A stretch of 64,000 nucleotides of DNA from Oscheius tipulae (GCA_037178975.1 JASJZH010000004.1:2480001-2544000), one strand, 5' to 3'; shown: positions 43,601-56,205, counted from the first letter of the stretch. A program made the numbers and translations. Notes: generated from the sequence alone by a model not told the origin.

Positions 43601-44987
43601 ATTTCGAGCTCTGAGAGTACTGTAGAACGATAGGACCTGGTCGAGAATGGGGTAGGTCGCCCAGACCCGGTCTCTTTCGACCCGAAATGGGCTTATAACG
43701 CGCCCATGCGATCGTAATAATTAGAAATTATTTCCATATTCGGTTTTTCTTTGAACCCTACTAGATTCTCCTCATCCTAAAAGTTTTTTGATATCTTCTC
43801 AACCTTTTTTTTTACTATCGGATCTTCTAGTAAGCGTCAGCAAGAGACTCATCATTAGTCCTGCAGCTTAATTATGCATAATTCCCACAATCCTTCAAGA
43901 CTACCCGTAGAATTTTAAGCTCTTTTCACCTTTTCAACCTCTCTTTTTTTGTTAAAGCATTCCTGCAACTGACTACTTTAACCCTTTGAACAGTTCATTC
44001 TCAAAGACGAGACATACTGTAACAGGCACAGATCCCAAACCCGCTGTTTGACTCATGTTCAGAGACCTTAGCCTGGTCTTTTTGTTGGCCGAGTACTATT
44101 CCGGGCGATCTCTAGAGCTTCTACAAACTGTTGATCCGAAGATTCAAACTTTTCTGCTATGTATAGAGATTGGAGGAGATCTAGGTATCGCTGTCTCATA
44201 ACTCCAAGGGCTACTGTCCTTACCGAAGGTTTTTCGATTGAACACAGGTAACATAGAGTCATCTTTCCTCTGACCACTTTCCCTGAATTCTTTCTTGTTC
44301 TTTCATCTCCACCCTCTTTCTCGCTACCAATTTACGATCCGAGGTCCTTTTTCCTCTACCGCACTTCTCAACTGATTCATGCCGATTTCCTCACAGTCGA
44401 CAAACAGTCAATAATGAGCTCTCAGAGAGAGCGGCTGGACGAACTGTTAAAGAAATAAACTAGGGAGTAACAATTCCACCCTCTGCTCTCACTTCCGATG
44501 GACATTTCCGGGCTGCTGACTAATCGCATGTCCTCATCTTATTGTAGTCGAAGATTGCTTTTTTTTGGAGGGAGAGAGATATCGAGGAGAAGAGGACACC
44601 TAGGTTTGAGGGCGCGTTCATTTTCTTGCTTAATCCTATCCATCAATTGTCCCTGCAAGTCATAAATCGTCGCTCCTTTCATTTCGTACGGCTCAGTCCT
44701 GTGTGAAATTAATCGGGTCCCCCCTGAAGGAGACACGTGCGGTGCCATTGTTGACCCAGCGGATCTCCGTCTCCAATTATGGCTTCTTGTCCTCATATCC
44801 AGTCTGTTATTGTTGACAAATCTCGCGGGAGCAGAGATAGAGGAAGGAAGCCCTTCCGAAACACTACGCGACCAATTTATTGTTAAGAGGGTGGATGAGA
44901 AAGAGAGAGAGAGAGAGAGCTGGGAACAGTTGTCCGAGAGAGAGGAACAGTAGAAAAAGAGCTGAATCCTTTTCAGTGCTAGCCAGC
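40671..44987. other. Gene-poor 4.3-kb stretch upstream of the calcium channel
   Basis: Contains the PiT 3' flank and, at its right end, a GA-rich tract (44897-44919). The region 40990-41520 has a GC-rich, codon-like texture on both strands. It includes a repeated CGTCGAGATGCGAA (41081-41094 and 41205-41218), but every frame is broken; it may be an old gene remnant. Frames at 42190-42800 and 44068-44277 (-) have no recognised motif. Confidence 0.4.
44897..44919 (+). repeat. GA dinucleotide tract before calcium-channel exon 1
   Basis: Short (GA)n run 69 bp upstream of the ATG at 44988. A second tract (45613-45640) lies in the first large intron. GA runs can bind GAGA-type factors near promoters; that role is only suggested by position. 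Confidence 0.5.
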
Positions 44988-47900
44988 ATGATGTCCTCCG
45001 GAGAGGAGGAAGAACCACCGGCCGAGCAGGAGCAAGACCGCACAGACCTCTGGCAGGCTACGTTACAGGTACACCTTCCTTTTCACCTTTTCATTTTCTT
45101 AAAAGGAGATCTTTCAAAGCAGGTCCGACAGAATGACAGGTACTCTAAACAATCATAAGCTGGAAGTAGTCAGGTCAGACGTTGTAGTACTGTCTTCTGA
45201 CCGTTCATTTACGGGGACAGTTTGACAATCTGGCAGTTTAAATAGGATAGTTTTAGGCTACTGAATCCACCCTATTCCAAACCAAAATTAGTGACACTTT
45301 GAGAATGGTAGCTGAGCCTTGACGCTTCTTTTGGTTCAGACAGCTGACGAGAATCTTCTTTCAACATCATTGTTCAGCTGACATGTTTTGAAGAGACCGG
45401 TAGAACTATATAGAGTCAGAGTACCGTTTGTAGCAGGTCCAGCTCAGTAGAAAACAGTATGCAGAGAGATTCCGACTGGTAGTGAGATCCACTTCCCAGT
45501 ACAGTTCAATCACCTGCAAGTGACTTCCTTTCTCGATACGCTTGGGATAATAACAGGTCCTTTATCAAAGTCTATATGCAAATGATTGCCGCTGGAAAAG
45601 AGCTGACACCTGACAGAGAGAAAGAGAGAGAGAGAGAGAGTTGTATTACACCCAGAGAGGGAATCAATCCTGAGCCAAGTGACCTTTCCGTTTGGACAGA
45701 CTAACAGAGAGAGAAGATACGAGAGTAGGAGGAGTTCCTCGATTAATTCAATTTCGTCGACGACGGCGGGCCCCCGACTCTGTCTTCCGTGAAAGAGCAG
45801 AAGCTTTTAGGCGGCTGTGGCAAATGCTTCTGGAGATGCTGCCAAGAAAAGGCCGGCCACAAAAAGACCTCTTCGACAATCGAATGTCGTCGAACGGTGG
45901 GACTGTCTCCTTCTTTTTCTTATTTAACTTTTTTCAGATCAGAACGGGCTCTGCTCTGTCTCTCCTTGACCAATCCAATCCGAAAATTATGTATAGCAAT
46001 CGTGGAATGGAGGCCGTTCGAGTATCTGATCTTGCTGATGATCTGTGCCAATTGCATAGCCCTAGCCGTCTATCAGCCCTATCCGGCCCAGGATTCGGAC
46101 TCCAAAAACACGATTCTAGTCAGTTCTCGATGTTTTTCTTCAAAAATTGGATATTTTTTTAGGAACAAGTAGAGTATTTATTCATTGTAGTTTTCACGGT
46201 TGAATGTGTGCTCAAAGTCGTCGCACTCGGGTTTCTCTTTCATCCAGGTGCCTATCTTCGGAACGCATGGAACATTCTCGATTTTATTATTGTTGTTATC
46301 GGGTATGTTTCTTTTCTATGTGAATAGCAAGAAAGAAAGTTCAGATTGGTGTCAACAATCCTCTCACGAATGAACATCCAAGGCTTCGACGTCAAAGCGC
46401 TCAGGGCGTTTCGTGTACTTCGACCGCTCAGGCTCGTGTCAGGAGTTCCCAGTGAGTTCTGTTTCTTTACCAGCTTCGTTCCCACTATCCCTGACAGAAA
46501 CAACATTTTCTTGCGTTTACGGTCTTACTTACCCACCCGCACCTTAGTTCTCACTCTGTTCGATTGATTGCAGTTTACGTCTTCAATCTAGAGTTCCGAT
46601 TGGAATTGCCAGGGAGACCTGCTTATTACCACTAGGTCACATTCTCTTTTGTCTTTCCTTTGACATGTTTTTTCTGTGACCATTACTTACCCACCCAGTT
46701 TCTCCACCTTCAGCTCGTTCACCCGCTTGTACAGTAAATTTCCTGCAACCATTAATCCAGAGATTCTGTTAAATCAAAGTGAACTCCTTTCCCAGAGGTT
46801 GGCCACTGTTGGCTGTAACAGCCGCCACAGAAACACATTCTAGACACTTGTCCGCTTATTTTTTGACATGTCAGACCTAACTTGGCAAGGGAAATTGACA
46901 GTTCCAGTTGCTATAGTGTCCAGAACCGTTGTCCCCTTGTCGCTCTTCCGTCGCCAGTTCTACCCAATCCTTTCGACTCGATTGAGTCCCACTACTTTCT
47001 ATCCAAAAGTGTTCTTCCAGGTTTGCAAGTCGTGTTGAATGCGATCCTCCGAGCGATGATACCGCTTCTTCACATTGCCCTCTTGGTCCTCTTCGTCATC
47101 CTCATCTACGCCATCATTGGGCTCGAGCTCTTCTGCGGGAAACTTCATTCCACATGGTATGTTCTCTCCTTCGTTCTTTCTCACTTTCAATCTTTAGTGT
47201 CGACCCGATTACCGGTCAATTTGCCCAGAAAGACCCGTCACCTTGTGGCAATGTAGGATCAGCATTCCGCTGCCAGCCTCCGGACAGTCTGGTTCAGATG
47301 GGCGTCCGGTGGGAATGTTGGTCTAATGTAAGCTGGGCAGGACCGAACAATGGAATAACGAACTTTGACAACTTTGGACTAGCCATGTTGACCGTCTTCC
47401 AATGTGTCTCTCTCGAAGGATGGACAGAGGTCATGTACTGGGTCAGTCTGTCTCTTCTTGCCTCTCAGAATCAGATTCCAGATCAATGACGCCGTGGGTC
47501 GAGAATGGCCTTGGATTTACTTTGTGACCCTGGTCATCCTCGGCTCTTTCTTCGTCCTCAATCTCGTATTGGGAGTCTTGTCCGGAGAATTCTCAAAGGA
47601 AAGAGAAAAGGCCAGAGCTCGAGGTCTCTTCCAGAAGTTTCGTGAGAAGCAGCAGCTAGAAGAAGATTTGAAAGGTGACTCAATCCTGTACCTATTCATA
47701 CAGTAATAATTAGGGTACCTGGACTGGATCACACAGGCAGAGGACATGGAGCCGGTGAACGACGAAGAGCAAGAAGAGGAGCACGCAGTTGCAGGTTTGA
47801 TTGATTGGAGCAGAGTCCGTTTCTGACAGCCAGTCATTTCAGACGGCGGCGGAGAGAATGATGAGGAGGGCGAAGAACGACAGGAAGATGCGAGACCGAG

Positions 47901-50900
47901 TCGATGGAGAAAACGTTTCAAGCGATTCGAGAAGATGAACAGAAGATGCAGGAGGGTCTGTCGACGGGTAGTCAAAAGTCAATGGTTCTACTGGCTTGTC
48001 ATCTTGCTTGTCTTGATGAACACACTCGTTCTCTCGTCAGAACATCACAAACAGAGTCTCTGGCTCGACGAATTCCAAAGTGAGTATTCTTCAGAGATGA
48101 AGTGCGCACCAACTCATACAGGCAGTCTCGATACGCAATCTGATTGGTATACGAGTTGGTGCGCACTCCTTGTCCCCTTTCTTTGAACTGAATAACCTAA
48201 ACTTCCAGCCTGGGCCAATCTCTTCTTTGTAATTTTGTTCTCGCTGGAGATGCTGGTCAAGATGTACACGCTCGGCTTCACAACATACACGACCTCCCAA
48301 TTCAATCGATTTGACTGTTTCGTTGTTATCAGCTCGATCCTCGAATTTGTTCTCGTCTACTTCGATGTGATGAAACCGCTCGGAGTGTCTGTATTGAGAT
48401 CAGCTCGTCTGCTTCGAATCTTCAAGGTCACGAAGTACTGGACAGCCCTCAGGAATCTCGTCAGCTCCCTATTGAACTCATTGCGATCCATCATCTCACT
48501 TTTGCTGCTGCTCTTCCTCTTCATCGTCATCTTCGCTCTGCTGGGAATGCAAGTCTTTGGAGGAAAGTTCAACTTCAATCCACAGCAGCCGAAGCCTCGA
48601 GCCAACTTCGACACATTCATCCAGGCTCTGCTGACCGTGTTCCAGATCCTGACCGGAGAAGATTGGAACACCGTCATGTACAGCGGAATCGAATCTTTTG
48701 GAGGAGTTAGGTCCATCGGTGTGATCGTGTCCAGCTACTTCATCGTGCTGTTCATCTGCGGTAACTACATCCTACTCAATGTCTTCTTGGCTATTGCTGT
48801 CGACAATCTAGCCGATTCGGAATCGATGACTCAGGCCGAGAAGGAAGAAGACCAGCAGGAGCTGGATGAGGATGAGGAAGAGTTTGAGAACGAGGGAGAA
48901 GGAGAGGACGAGGGTGGTCCGGAAGACGAGGAACCGGGAGAAGAGGAACTGGTCTCAGCCCGGCCGAGACGAATGAGTGAGCTGCCAGCCAGTTCTACTA
49001 TCAAACCCATCCCGAAGGCTTCGTCTCTCTTCATCTTGAGTCACACGAACCCCTTCCGAGTCTTCTGCAACAAGATCGTCAATCACAGCTACTTCACCAA
49101 CAGTGTTCTCGTCTGCATCTTGGTCTCGTCTGCTATGCTTGCTGCCGAAGATCCGTTGGAAGCCAACTCGAGCCGAAACACAGTCCTCAATTACTTTGAC
49201 TACTTCTTCACGACGGTCTTCACTATCGAGATCACGTTGAAAGTCGTCGTGTTCGGACTCGTCTTCCACAAGGGATCCTTCTGTCGGAACGCCTTCAATC
49301 TTTTGGACATCCTCGTCGTCGCAGTATCTCTAATCTCTTTCGTACTCAAGTCGGACGCCATTTCCGTCGTCAAGATTCTTCGGTGAGTAATGTCCGCATT
49401 GGAAGTAACCTTGAGTTCAGAGTTCTCCGAGTGTTGCGTCCTCTGCGTGCCATCAACAGAGCCAAGGGTCTCAAACATGTCGTGCAGTGTGTCATCGTGG
49501 CTGTCAAGACTATCGGAAACATTATGCTCGTCACCTTCATGCTTCAGTTCATGTTTGCCATTATTGGCGTCCAATTGTTCAAGGGAACCTTCCACAGCTG
49601 CAATGATCTGTCGAAGATGACCGAGGTTGAATGCCGGGGAATGTACGTCTGACTTTTGCCCTCAGAGACTCTTTGGAAGTCTGTTTTCTGCTAATAAGGT
49701 CTGTTTTCAGGTTTATTCACTACGAGGAAGGCGATCCGACCAAGCCAGTGCTGAAACAGAGAGTCTGGGGCAACAACGACTTCAACTTTGACAACGTGAA
49801 GAACGCCATGATCTCGCTCTTTGTCGTCTCGACCTTCGAAGGGTGGCCAGATCTTCTCTACGTGGCCATTAACTCGAATGAGGAGAATCACGGTCCAGTC
49901 CACAACTCACGCCAAGCTGTAGCTCTTTTCTTCATCGCCTTCATCATCGTCATCGCCTTCTTCATGATGAACATCTTCGTCGGTTTCGTTATCGTCACCT
50001 TCCAGAATGAGGGAGAGCGAGAATACGCGAATTGCGAGTTGGATAAGAACCAGGTTTGGTCCTTTGATTCCCTTTCAATCGTACCTTTTCAGAGAAAATG
50101 CATCGAGTTCGCGTTGAAGGCCAAGCCTCACAGACGCTATATTCCTAGGAACAGATTCCAGTACAGAGTTTGGTGGCTGGTGACATCTCGGGCCTTCGAG
50201 TACATCATCTTCCTGATCATCGTCCTGAACACAATCTCCTTGGCATGCAAACATTTCCCTATGGGCAAGCCCTTCGAGGACGTCCTGGACATCATGAACA
50301 TGTTCTTCACCGTGGTCTTCGCAGCCGAAGCCGTCTTCAAGATCATCGCTCTCAACCCGAAGAACTATTTCGGCGATCGATGGAACGCCTTTGACTTTAT
50401 CATCGTCCTCGGCTCCTTCATCGACATCATCTACGGTCGTCTGAATCCGGGAGGAAGCAATCTCATCTCCATCAACTTCTTCCGTCTCTTCCGTGTCATG
50501 CGTCTAGTCAAACTGCTCTCGCGAGGAGAAGGAATCCGAACTCTGCTCTGGACCTTCATGAAATCCTTCCAGGTAGCCAGGTCTAATAGGCATAGTAAAA
50601 TGTTTAGGCTCTCCCCTATGTCGCTTTGCTCATTGTTCTCTTGTTCTTCATCTACGCTGTCATCGGAATGCAAGTCTTTGGAAAGGTGGCTCTGGACGAC
50701 TCGACTGCCATTCACAGGAACAACAATTTCCATTCCTTCTTCGCGGCAGTCTTGGTTCTCTTCAGGTTGGTTTTTGACACTATGTTAGAGTCTGTAAGAA
50801 TATGGAGTGCCTGGAATGACTGGACAAGAATAGGACATTCCCCTTTTCAGATCAGCCACTGGAGAAGCCTGGCAAGAGATCATGTTGTCCTGTGCTGGCC

Positions 50901-53113
50901 GTGAAGATGTCAAATGTGATCCCCTGTCCGACGAGTTCAAAGCCGATCCGAACTCGAAATGCGGAGTGGACTTTGCCTACCCCTACTTCATCTCCTTTTT
51001 CATGCTCTGCTCGTTTCTCGTCATCAACTTGTTCGTCGCCGTCATCATGGACAACTTTGACTACCTGACAAGGGATTGGTCAATTCTCGGCCCGCACCAT
51101 CTGGAAGAGTTCGTCCGCTTGTGGTCAGAATACGATCCAGATGCCAAGGGTCGGATCAAACATCTTGATGTTGTCACACTGCTCCGAAAGATCTCTCCCC
51201 CGCTCGGATTCGGAAAGTTGTGTCCTCATCGACTAGCCTGCAAGCGGTTGGTCTCGATGAACATGCCACTGAACTCAGACGGAACTGTCTGCTTCAATGC
51301 GACTCTGTTCGCTCTGGTCCGGACAAATCTCAAGATCTATACCGAGGGAAACATCGATGAGGCCAACGAACAGCTGCGAGCAGCCATCAAGAGAATCTGG
51401 AAGCGGACTCCGTTGAAGATGCTGGACGAGGTGGTTCCTCCGGCTGGAAGTGAGTCTCTCCTATTTAAACATAATCATTATCTAATTCAGAGGAAGACGA
51501 TGTGACTGTGGGCAAATTCTACGCGACCTTCCTCATCCAGGACTACTTCCGTCGTTTCAAGAAGAGAAAGGAGCTCGAAGCGAAGGGAATTGTCCAGACT
51601 CACACTCCGCAGTCAATGGCACTTCAAGTGAGTCAGGGGATTAGTTTTACGACAGCCTTTTTGTTTATGGAAAGTGGCGTGGTTAGACTTTCCACCTGCT
51701 CTCCCTCTTCTGCTTTCTTTGAAAAGAATGCATAGCTGAAAGACTTCCTGCCCATGAAAGAGATGGGAGGAGCCGTCCTTTTTCCGTCCTTTCCCTCCTC
51801 CCCAAGTTAGCCTGTTCTTTGACACATCCCTCTTATTGGATAGGGAGGTCCATCTGATGAAGCTTCTTTTCCATAAATTGTTCCCGCCGACTCTCTCTAT
51901 CTCTCTCAATTGTCCCTTCTAGTTCATAATGCATGCGAAAGTCGGGCCTCTCCAAGCAAGCATATATTATTGTTCAGGCCGGCTTGCGAACTCTTCACGA
52001 GATCGGACCCGAGCTGAAGCGAGCCATTTCCGGCAACCTCGAGACAGATTTCCACTTCGACGAACCGGAGCCACAGCACAGGGTTTGTGTTAACCCTTTT
52101 TTATGCGAGGGTAATCATATTTTCAGAGGACCCACTCGCTATTCAACAACATTGTCAGTCGGCTGTCTGGCTCGAGAACCCCATCGGACGCGGCAGACAG
52201 ACAGATGCTTCGCGACAATTTGCGTATGTTTCTTTGTGTCGATGGGGAATCTAATTAGAGAGGACGATTACGTGTGAATTGATGGTCCTTTTCATTAGAG
52301 AGTCACGCTGTCAAAGCCCCTTCTCATTCGGGAACCTTTCAGGTCAGCAGGCGAGTCTCAGTGGTCCACACTCTCCGGTCGGTCCTCCTCCAACTGCTCC
52401 GATTAGCAATGGAGGTCCTCGACGACTGCCAGCCGTTCCTCTTCTTCTGAACCACGTTGATGAGACCGGGCCCCGGGACAACGGAACCGGTGATCGGTAT
52501 CTCTTCCTGGCTCACAGAGCGTAAGAGTCATGAAGGTTTGGTGCAATGAAAACTTGTTCAGAGCTCCTGCAGACTCGGACGAGGAATGGAACTCGAGAAT
52601 AAGTCATCATGTCGAGAGACGAGCTCTTCCTCCACTCCGGGAACCGCTCTATATGGCTCGGAACCAGGCTTTGGCTATTGCCGGCATGCCTGGAGAGATT
52701 TATGAGGACACCTACAGGCCGGTTCCGGAAGGAAAGTCGCTTCGACTACCATATCCTACGCGGGAACCGGATGTCAGGCCAGGTGATCGCCTTGTTGGAC
52801 AGGCGCTAGCTCTTGGAAGGTTGTGTCTCCCCCATAATGGGAACAAAATAATGAGTTCAGATACATGGACCAGCGAGTGGTCGGAGCGGCAAGGCGTGAG
52901 ATCGAGGAGGCGTTCAGTTTAGATGATCGGGATATTGATCTGGTGGCGAACAGTCTGACCGATCAGCCGGAATACATGCAGCATGTAGGAATGACGGAGA
53001 TCCGGGACTTCAATGAGTACAGTCGATCGGGTCTGCTTCGACCAACGACTCAGCCGAGTCAGGACGACAGTTGTACGAGTCAGGACGACCTTCTTTTAGT
53101 GACTACTCTCTAG
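44988..53113 (+). CDS. L-type voltage-gated calcium channel alpha-1 subunit (EGL-19/Cav1-like)
   Basis: Pore-forming subunit carrying depolarisation-driven calcium current in muscle and neurons. First exon 44988-45068 ([17 protein letters not shown]); ATG lies 12 bases after a TTTTCAG acceptor. Four six-helix repeats are complete. Repeat I has [20 protein letters not shown] and the S4 [17 protein letters not shown]. Filter glutamates are [15 protein letters not shown] (I), [14 protein letters not shown] (II), [15 protein letters not shown] (III) and [15 protein letters not shown] (IV), so EEEE and calcium selective. The I-II linker has the beta-subunit site [19 protein letters not shown]. After IVS6 come the EF-like region and IQ motif ([20 protein letters not shown]) for calmodulin. 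The tail ends DDLLLVTTL. About 25 introns, mostly 40-130 nt; two larger (45069-45784; 46454-47021). One 128-nt intron holds a strong hairpin. Assignment to Cav1 over Cav2/3 follows from AID, filter and IQ. Confidence 0.96.
45613..45640 (+). repeat. GA microsatellite in calcium-channel intron
   Basis: Nearly pure GA run in the first intron, about 145 bp before the next exon. Confidence 0.6.
48101..48167 (+). ncRNA. Intronic hairpin, miRNA/mirtron-like candidate
   Basis: Arms AGTGCGCACCAACTC (48101-48115) and GAGTTGGTGCGCACT (48153-48167) pair perfectly over 15 bp. Two further A-U pairs extend past a single mismatch, and the loop is about 34 nt. The whole lies inside the 128-nt calcium-channel intron 48080-48207. 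The stem is shorter than a typical pre-miRNA and ends do not coincide with splice sites, so it is not a classic mirtron. A small transposon footprint is an alternative. Confidence 0.35.
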
Positions 53114-53959
53114 GTTGACGGATAGGATGCGGGTCTCTCTCCAAACCATTACCGGTATTCGGTGGTTTTTTTCTTTTATATTCTTTCAAGTGCCTTGTAG
53201 GAGACCTACATAGATATCACGGGGTGTTTTGTGACCAACCTTTTTCTCTTTCTCTTCTAGTCGCAAGTCACCCCTCTTCTTTCTCTCTCATGTTGTGCTC
53301 AGTCCCTCTTTCCCCCAATTTACACACACATATTTGTCAATTGCCATAGTCCCCCGACTTTCTATCTCTCTCCCCGTTTCTACCGTGATTTCAGTTCCAA
53401 GTGCCCTTTCCTTCCCTTTTATTTGTTCGGCCATCTCCCTCCAGAAGATATTATACAGTGCATTTCAGAGACTTTCAGGTGCTATACATTTCCAGTTCTG
53501 AATTAAAACTTTGGATTTGTTCGGGTGTTTGGGGCTTCTTAGTACTACACGGAACACGCTTACCTCTAAGCTCTAACTGTAAACAAATATCGAGAAGAAA
53601 TTTTTAGTAGTGTAACTCAGGACGAGTATCTACCAAGTAAGAGAATCTGGATAGTTTGAAACCAAGTAGTTTTATTAATCTGTGACTAATGGATAGTGCG
53701 TTCCATGCAGTAATCAAGAACTGTTTTTGTTCTCTAACAATTAGAACAATCAGGAAAACAAAAACTGAGTTAGACCGCCGAGCGGAATCGAACCCGGCTC
53801 GCTGGGACCGTAATCGCGTGCCTTAGCAATATACACCAAGTATGAAGCCACAGACAAACAGACGGAACTTAGCATTAGATCGTTTCTCACGGACTCGGTT
53901 GTCTTCGATGTATCTTTGAGGGTAAGAAAAGGAATAACTATATGGAATAACTAAACACT
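53114..53959. other. Convergent intergenic region with one tRNA-like sequence
   Basis: CT-rich calcium-channel 3' flank up to about 53420, then A/T-rich sequence. The only structured item I see is the tRNA-like segment at 53772-53845. Confidence 0.4.
53772..53845 (-). pseudogene. Degenerate tRNA-like sequence
   Basis: Reading the minus strand, a good B box (CCGGGTTCGATTCCG) sits just before GGCGGTC, with a possible D-arm remnant (ATTGCTAAGGC) upstream. The 5' acceptor strand and anticodon stem do not close, so the isotype cannot be assigned. Likely a tRNA pseudogene or tRNA-derived repeat. Confidence 0.35.
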
Positions 53960-54457
53960 TTACTTTCCCTTTGGATCTATCTGCTTTTTGCTTCTTTCCG
54001 TCGCATCTTCTACCATGGCTCTTCTCATCTGTTCCCTTCGTTCTTCTGTAATCTTATTCCTTTTCAATAAATGCCCGAAACAAACCTGATAGATTCTGCA
54101 TGCAGGCGGACCAGTCGACGAACTGGTTTGGACAGTTTATGGTCGCGTCCTCGTAGTTGTTCTCCGAAATGCAGACGTAGAAATGGCGGAAGAAATAGCC
54201 ACAACGATGAGCCACCAGGGAGCCGCCCGCCATACAGTTGCATTCCCAGTTGATTGAGTTATCCGGGAAGCGGGGACCTGAAATTGGATATTTTAGCGGG
54301 AAAATGAAGCAACAATACCGTATGGAGCCTTAAATATAGTGAGCTTTCTCATCCACTCATTTTCTTTTTTCAACGGCCGTTTGTGCTCATCGGCCGTCAC
54401 AAAAATCACCTCATCCTTCTGGAACATTCTATCAATCTTGTTTCTCGCGTTTTCCAT
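53960..54457 (-). CDS. MIA40/CHCHD4-like intermembrane-space import protein with altered redox motif
   Basis: Family role: oxidoreductase that traps and oxidises cysteine-motif proteins in the mitochondrial intermembrane space. Three exons, about 125 residues. ATG 54457 (MENARNKIDRMFQKDEVIFV) lies two bases after an AAATAG acceptor; stop 53960-53962. Landmarks match CHCHD4: DEVIFVTADEHKRP near the N terminus, NSINWECNC, a GG turn, then twin CX9C motifs CGYFFRHFYVC and CPNQFVDWSAC followed by MQNL and a charged tail (EERREQMRRAMVEDATERSK). The catalytic pair is CNC, not the invariant CPC: codons TGC-AAC-TGT. Asn to Pro needs two base changes, so a single sequencing error is unlikely. The helix that binds substrates looks intact. 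The gene is 128 bp downstream of the ACTL6 stop on the same strand. Confidence 0.85.
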
Positions 54458-54585
54458 CGCTATTTTAGGTCACAACCTCTCGTTTATCAAAAAAAAAAAC
54501 AATAAGATACACGTTTATATAAGCAAGAGACAGAGTTCATAAATGAATTAACGAGATCGTAGTATTAAATAAATAGTTGAGGGGT

Positions 54586-56205
54586 TTAGGGGCACTTCTT
54601 TTCCACGATGGAGCGGCCTGTTTCCTCGTATTCGGCTCGCGAGACCCACATCTGCTGGAAGGAGCCCTGAAAAATGGAATAAATCAATACTCTCGGCTCT
54701 TTTTTGTGGTAACTTTGCAAAGGAAAATATAAATAATGACCCACCAATGATCCTAGAATACTGCCACCAATCCACGCTCCAAACTTCCGCTCAGAAGGCG
54801 TGACAGCTGCCTGAACACGCAGTTTGACAGTCGGCGGACACTTGTGGGCCAGATCGTGATTGAGACGCTCGGTGAAGCCGAGAAGGAGCGAGTTGCCGCC
54901 CGTGACCATCAAGTTGGAATACATATGCTGAAAACGAGACTGAGACATATGGTCAAACAGAACTCACAGGTCTGGTGTCAATTTCGCACATTCCGGCAGC
55001 TGTGGCGGCAATCTGGGACACATTCATCAGTCCCTGGGTCTCGACACCTTTGAGATGATGGAGATCGAAGAGTCCTTCGGGTACTTTGATTCGCTCGGCC
55101 GAGAATTCCTTCGTGAAGCCGTTAGGGAAGGAATAGGGAGCTGAGGGCAACTTCTCGGCGTATTCGAGATCGAAAGGTGTCTCGCATAGCTGCAGTGTGC
55201 TAAGAGACATGTCCTCCAGGATCTAAACATCGAATCTAGTGAAAAGCAGTCAAATAATCAACCTGCTTCCTCATAAACTTGTCGTAGCTGTCTGTAACAG
55301 GAGGAAGATTCTTCTTCTGCGTCCATTTTGGGCTTTCTCCCTCTTGGACCTCTTCCTTTCCGGCGATTTTGTAGGTTGGGACGACTTCAATGTTCTGGCC
55401 CATGAGCATGTTCTCCAGCTGCTGGCAGATCAGGTCACCGCCGATGTTTGCCCGTACTACGGCTAGAAACAACTATTGGCTGATTACATAAAATTCACTA
55501 ACCGTTAGTCATACAATATCCGTCAAAAACTGGAACTGCGGAGGTTTGTGTGGCTCCGGAATCGACAACGAGACCGCTGGTTCGACCGTTAGCAAATCTT
55601 AAAGCACTAATACGTAGAAAGACCGCAAACTAACGCTGTGAGGACGGCATTCTTGACGAGGAAGTAGGCTGGCACCTTGTATTTTTCGAACATCAGCTCG
55701 GTCAGCTTTTCTCGTCGTGCCTTTTCGTTCCAGGCACTTTCAGTAAAAAGGGCGGGATGAAATTCGGCTTGGCTGTGAAGAATATTGTTGTATGAATAGT
55801 CGAGCATCTGCTCGAACATGTCCCAGTTGTCAACTAGAACATTTTTTTTTAGAAATCTCAAGGAAAAAACTCACTTTGAGCATCTTTCATGAAAGATTCG
55901 ACGACTGTATTCGGTCGAGGGAAGATTATTTTTGTTGTGCCGATGTAATAGTTCTTCTTCTTTCCTAGATGACCATTGTCGGCAGCAGGTTCCGTATTTT
56001 CGCGCATTTCAACATCAGCATCAGCTTCAACTTCTTGTACGGCTACATAACTAGGAATATCGCCCTGAACTTTAATGTTTTAGAGGGACAGAGGAAGACA
56101 AACCTTGGGATATTCTTCTCCAGCGAATCCGACTCGAAAACTATGAGAGCCGGCATCAAAAACAAGGCCGCTAACCTCGTCTCCTCCATAGATACCTCCG
56201 CTCAT
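54586..56205 (-). CDS. ACTL6: Actin-related protein ACTL6/BAF53 (ARP4-like)
   Basis: Nuclear actin-related subunit of SWI/SNF-type remodellers and of TIP60/INO80-class complexes. ATG 56205 ([20 protein letters not shown]) lies nine bases after a TTTTTTCAG acceptor; stop 54586-54588. The actin fold is recognisable end to end: [20 protein letters not shown] (first phosphate loop and sensor), [25 protein letters not shown], then [20 protein letters not shown]-like segment, [20 protein letters not shown] (second phosphate loop), [33 protein letters not shown] (adenosine motif) and the end [20 protein letters not shown] with [13 protein letters not shown]. The acidic insert [13 protein letters not shown] is typical of BAF53. 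Exons are separated by introns of 40-80 nt. It probably leads a two-gene operon with the CHCHD4-like gene. Confidence 0.95.

Noticed and set aside
44068-44277. 69-residue minus-strand frame
   Set aside because: Reads plausibly but has no family match and contains an internal GTAAGG donor with no clear partner; left unannotated.
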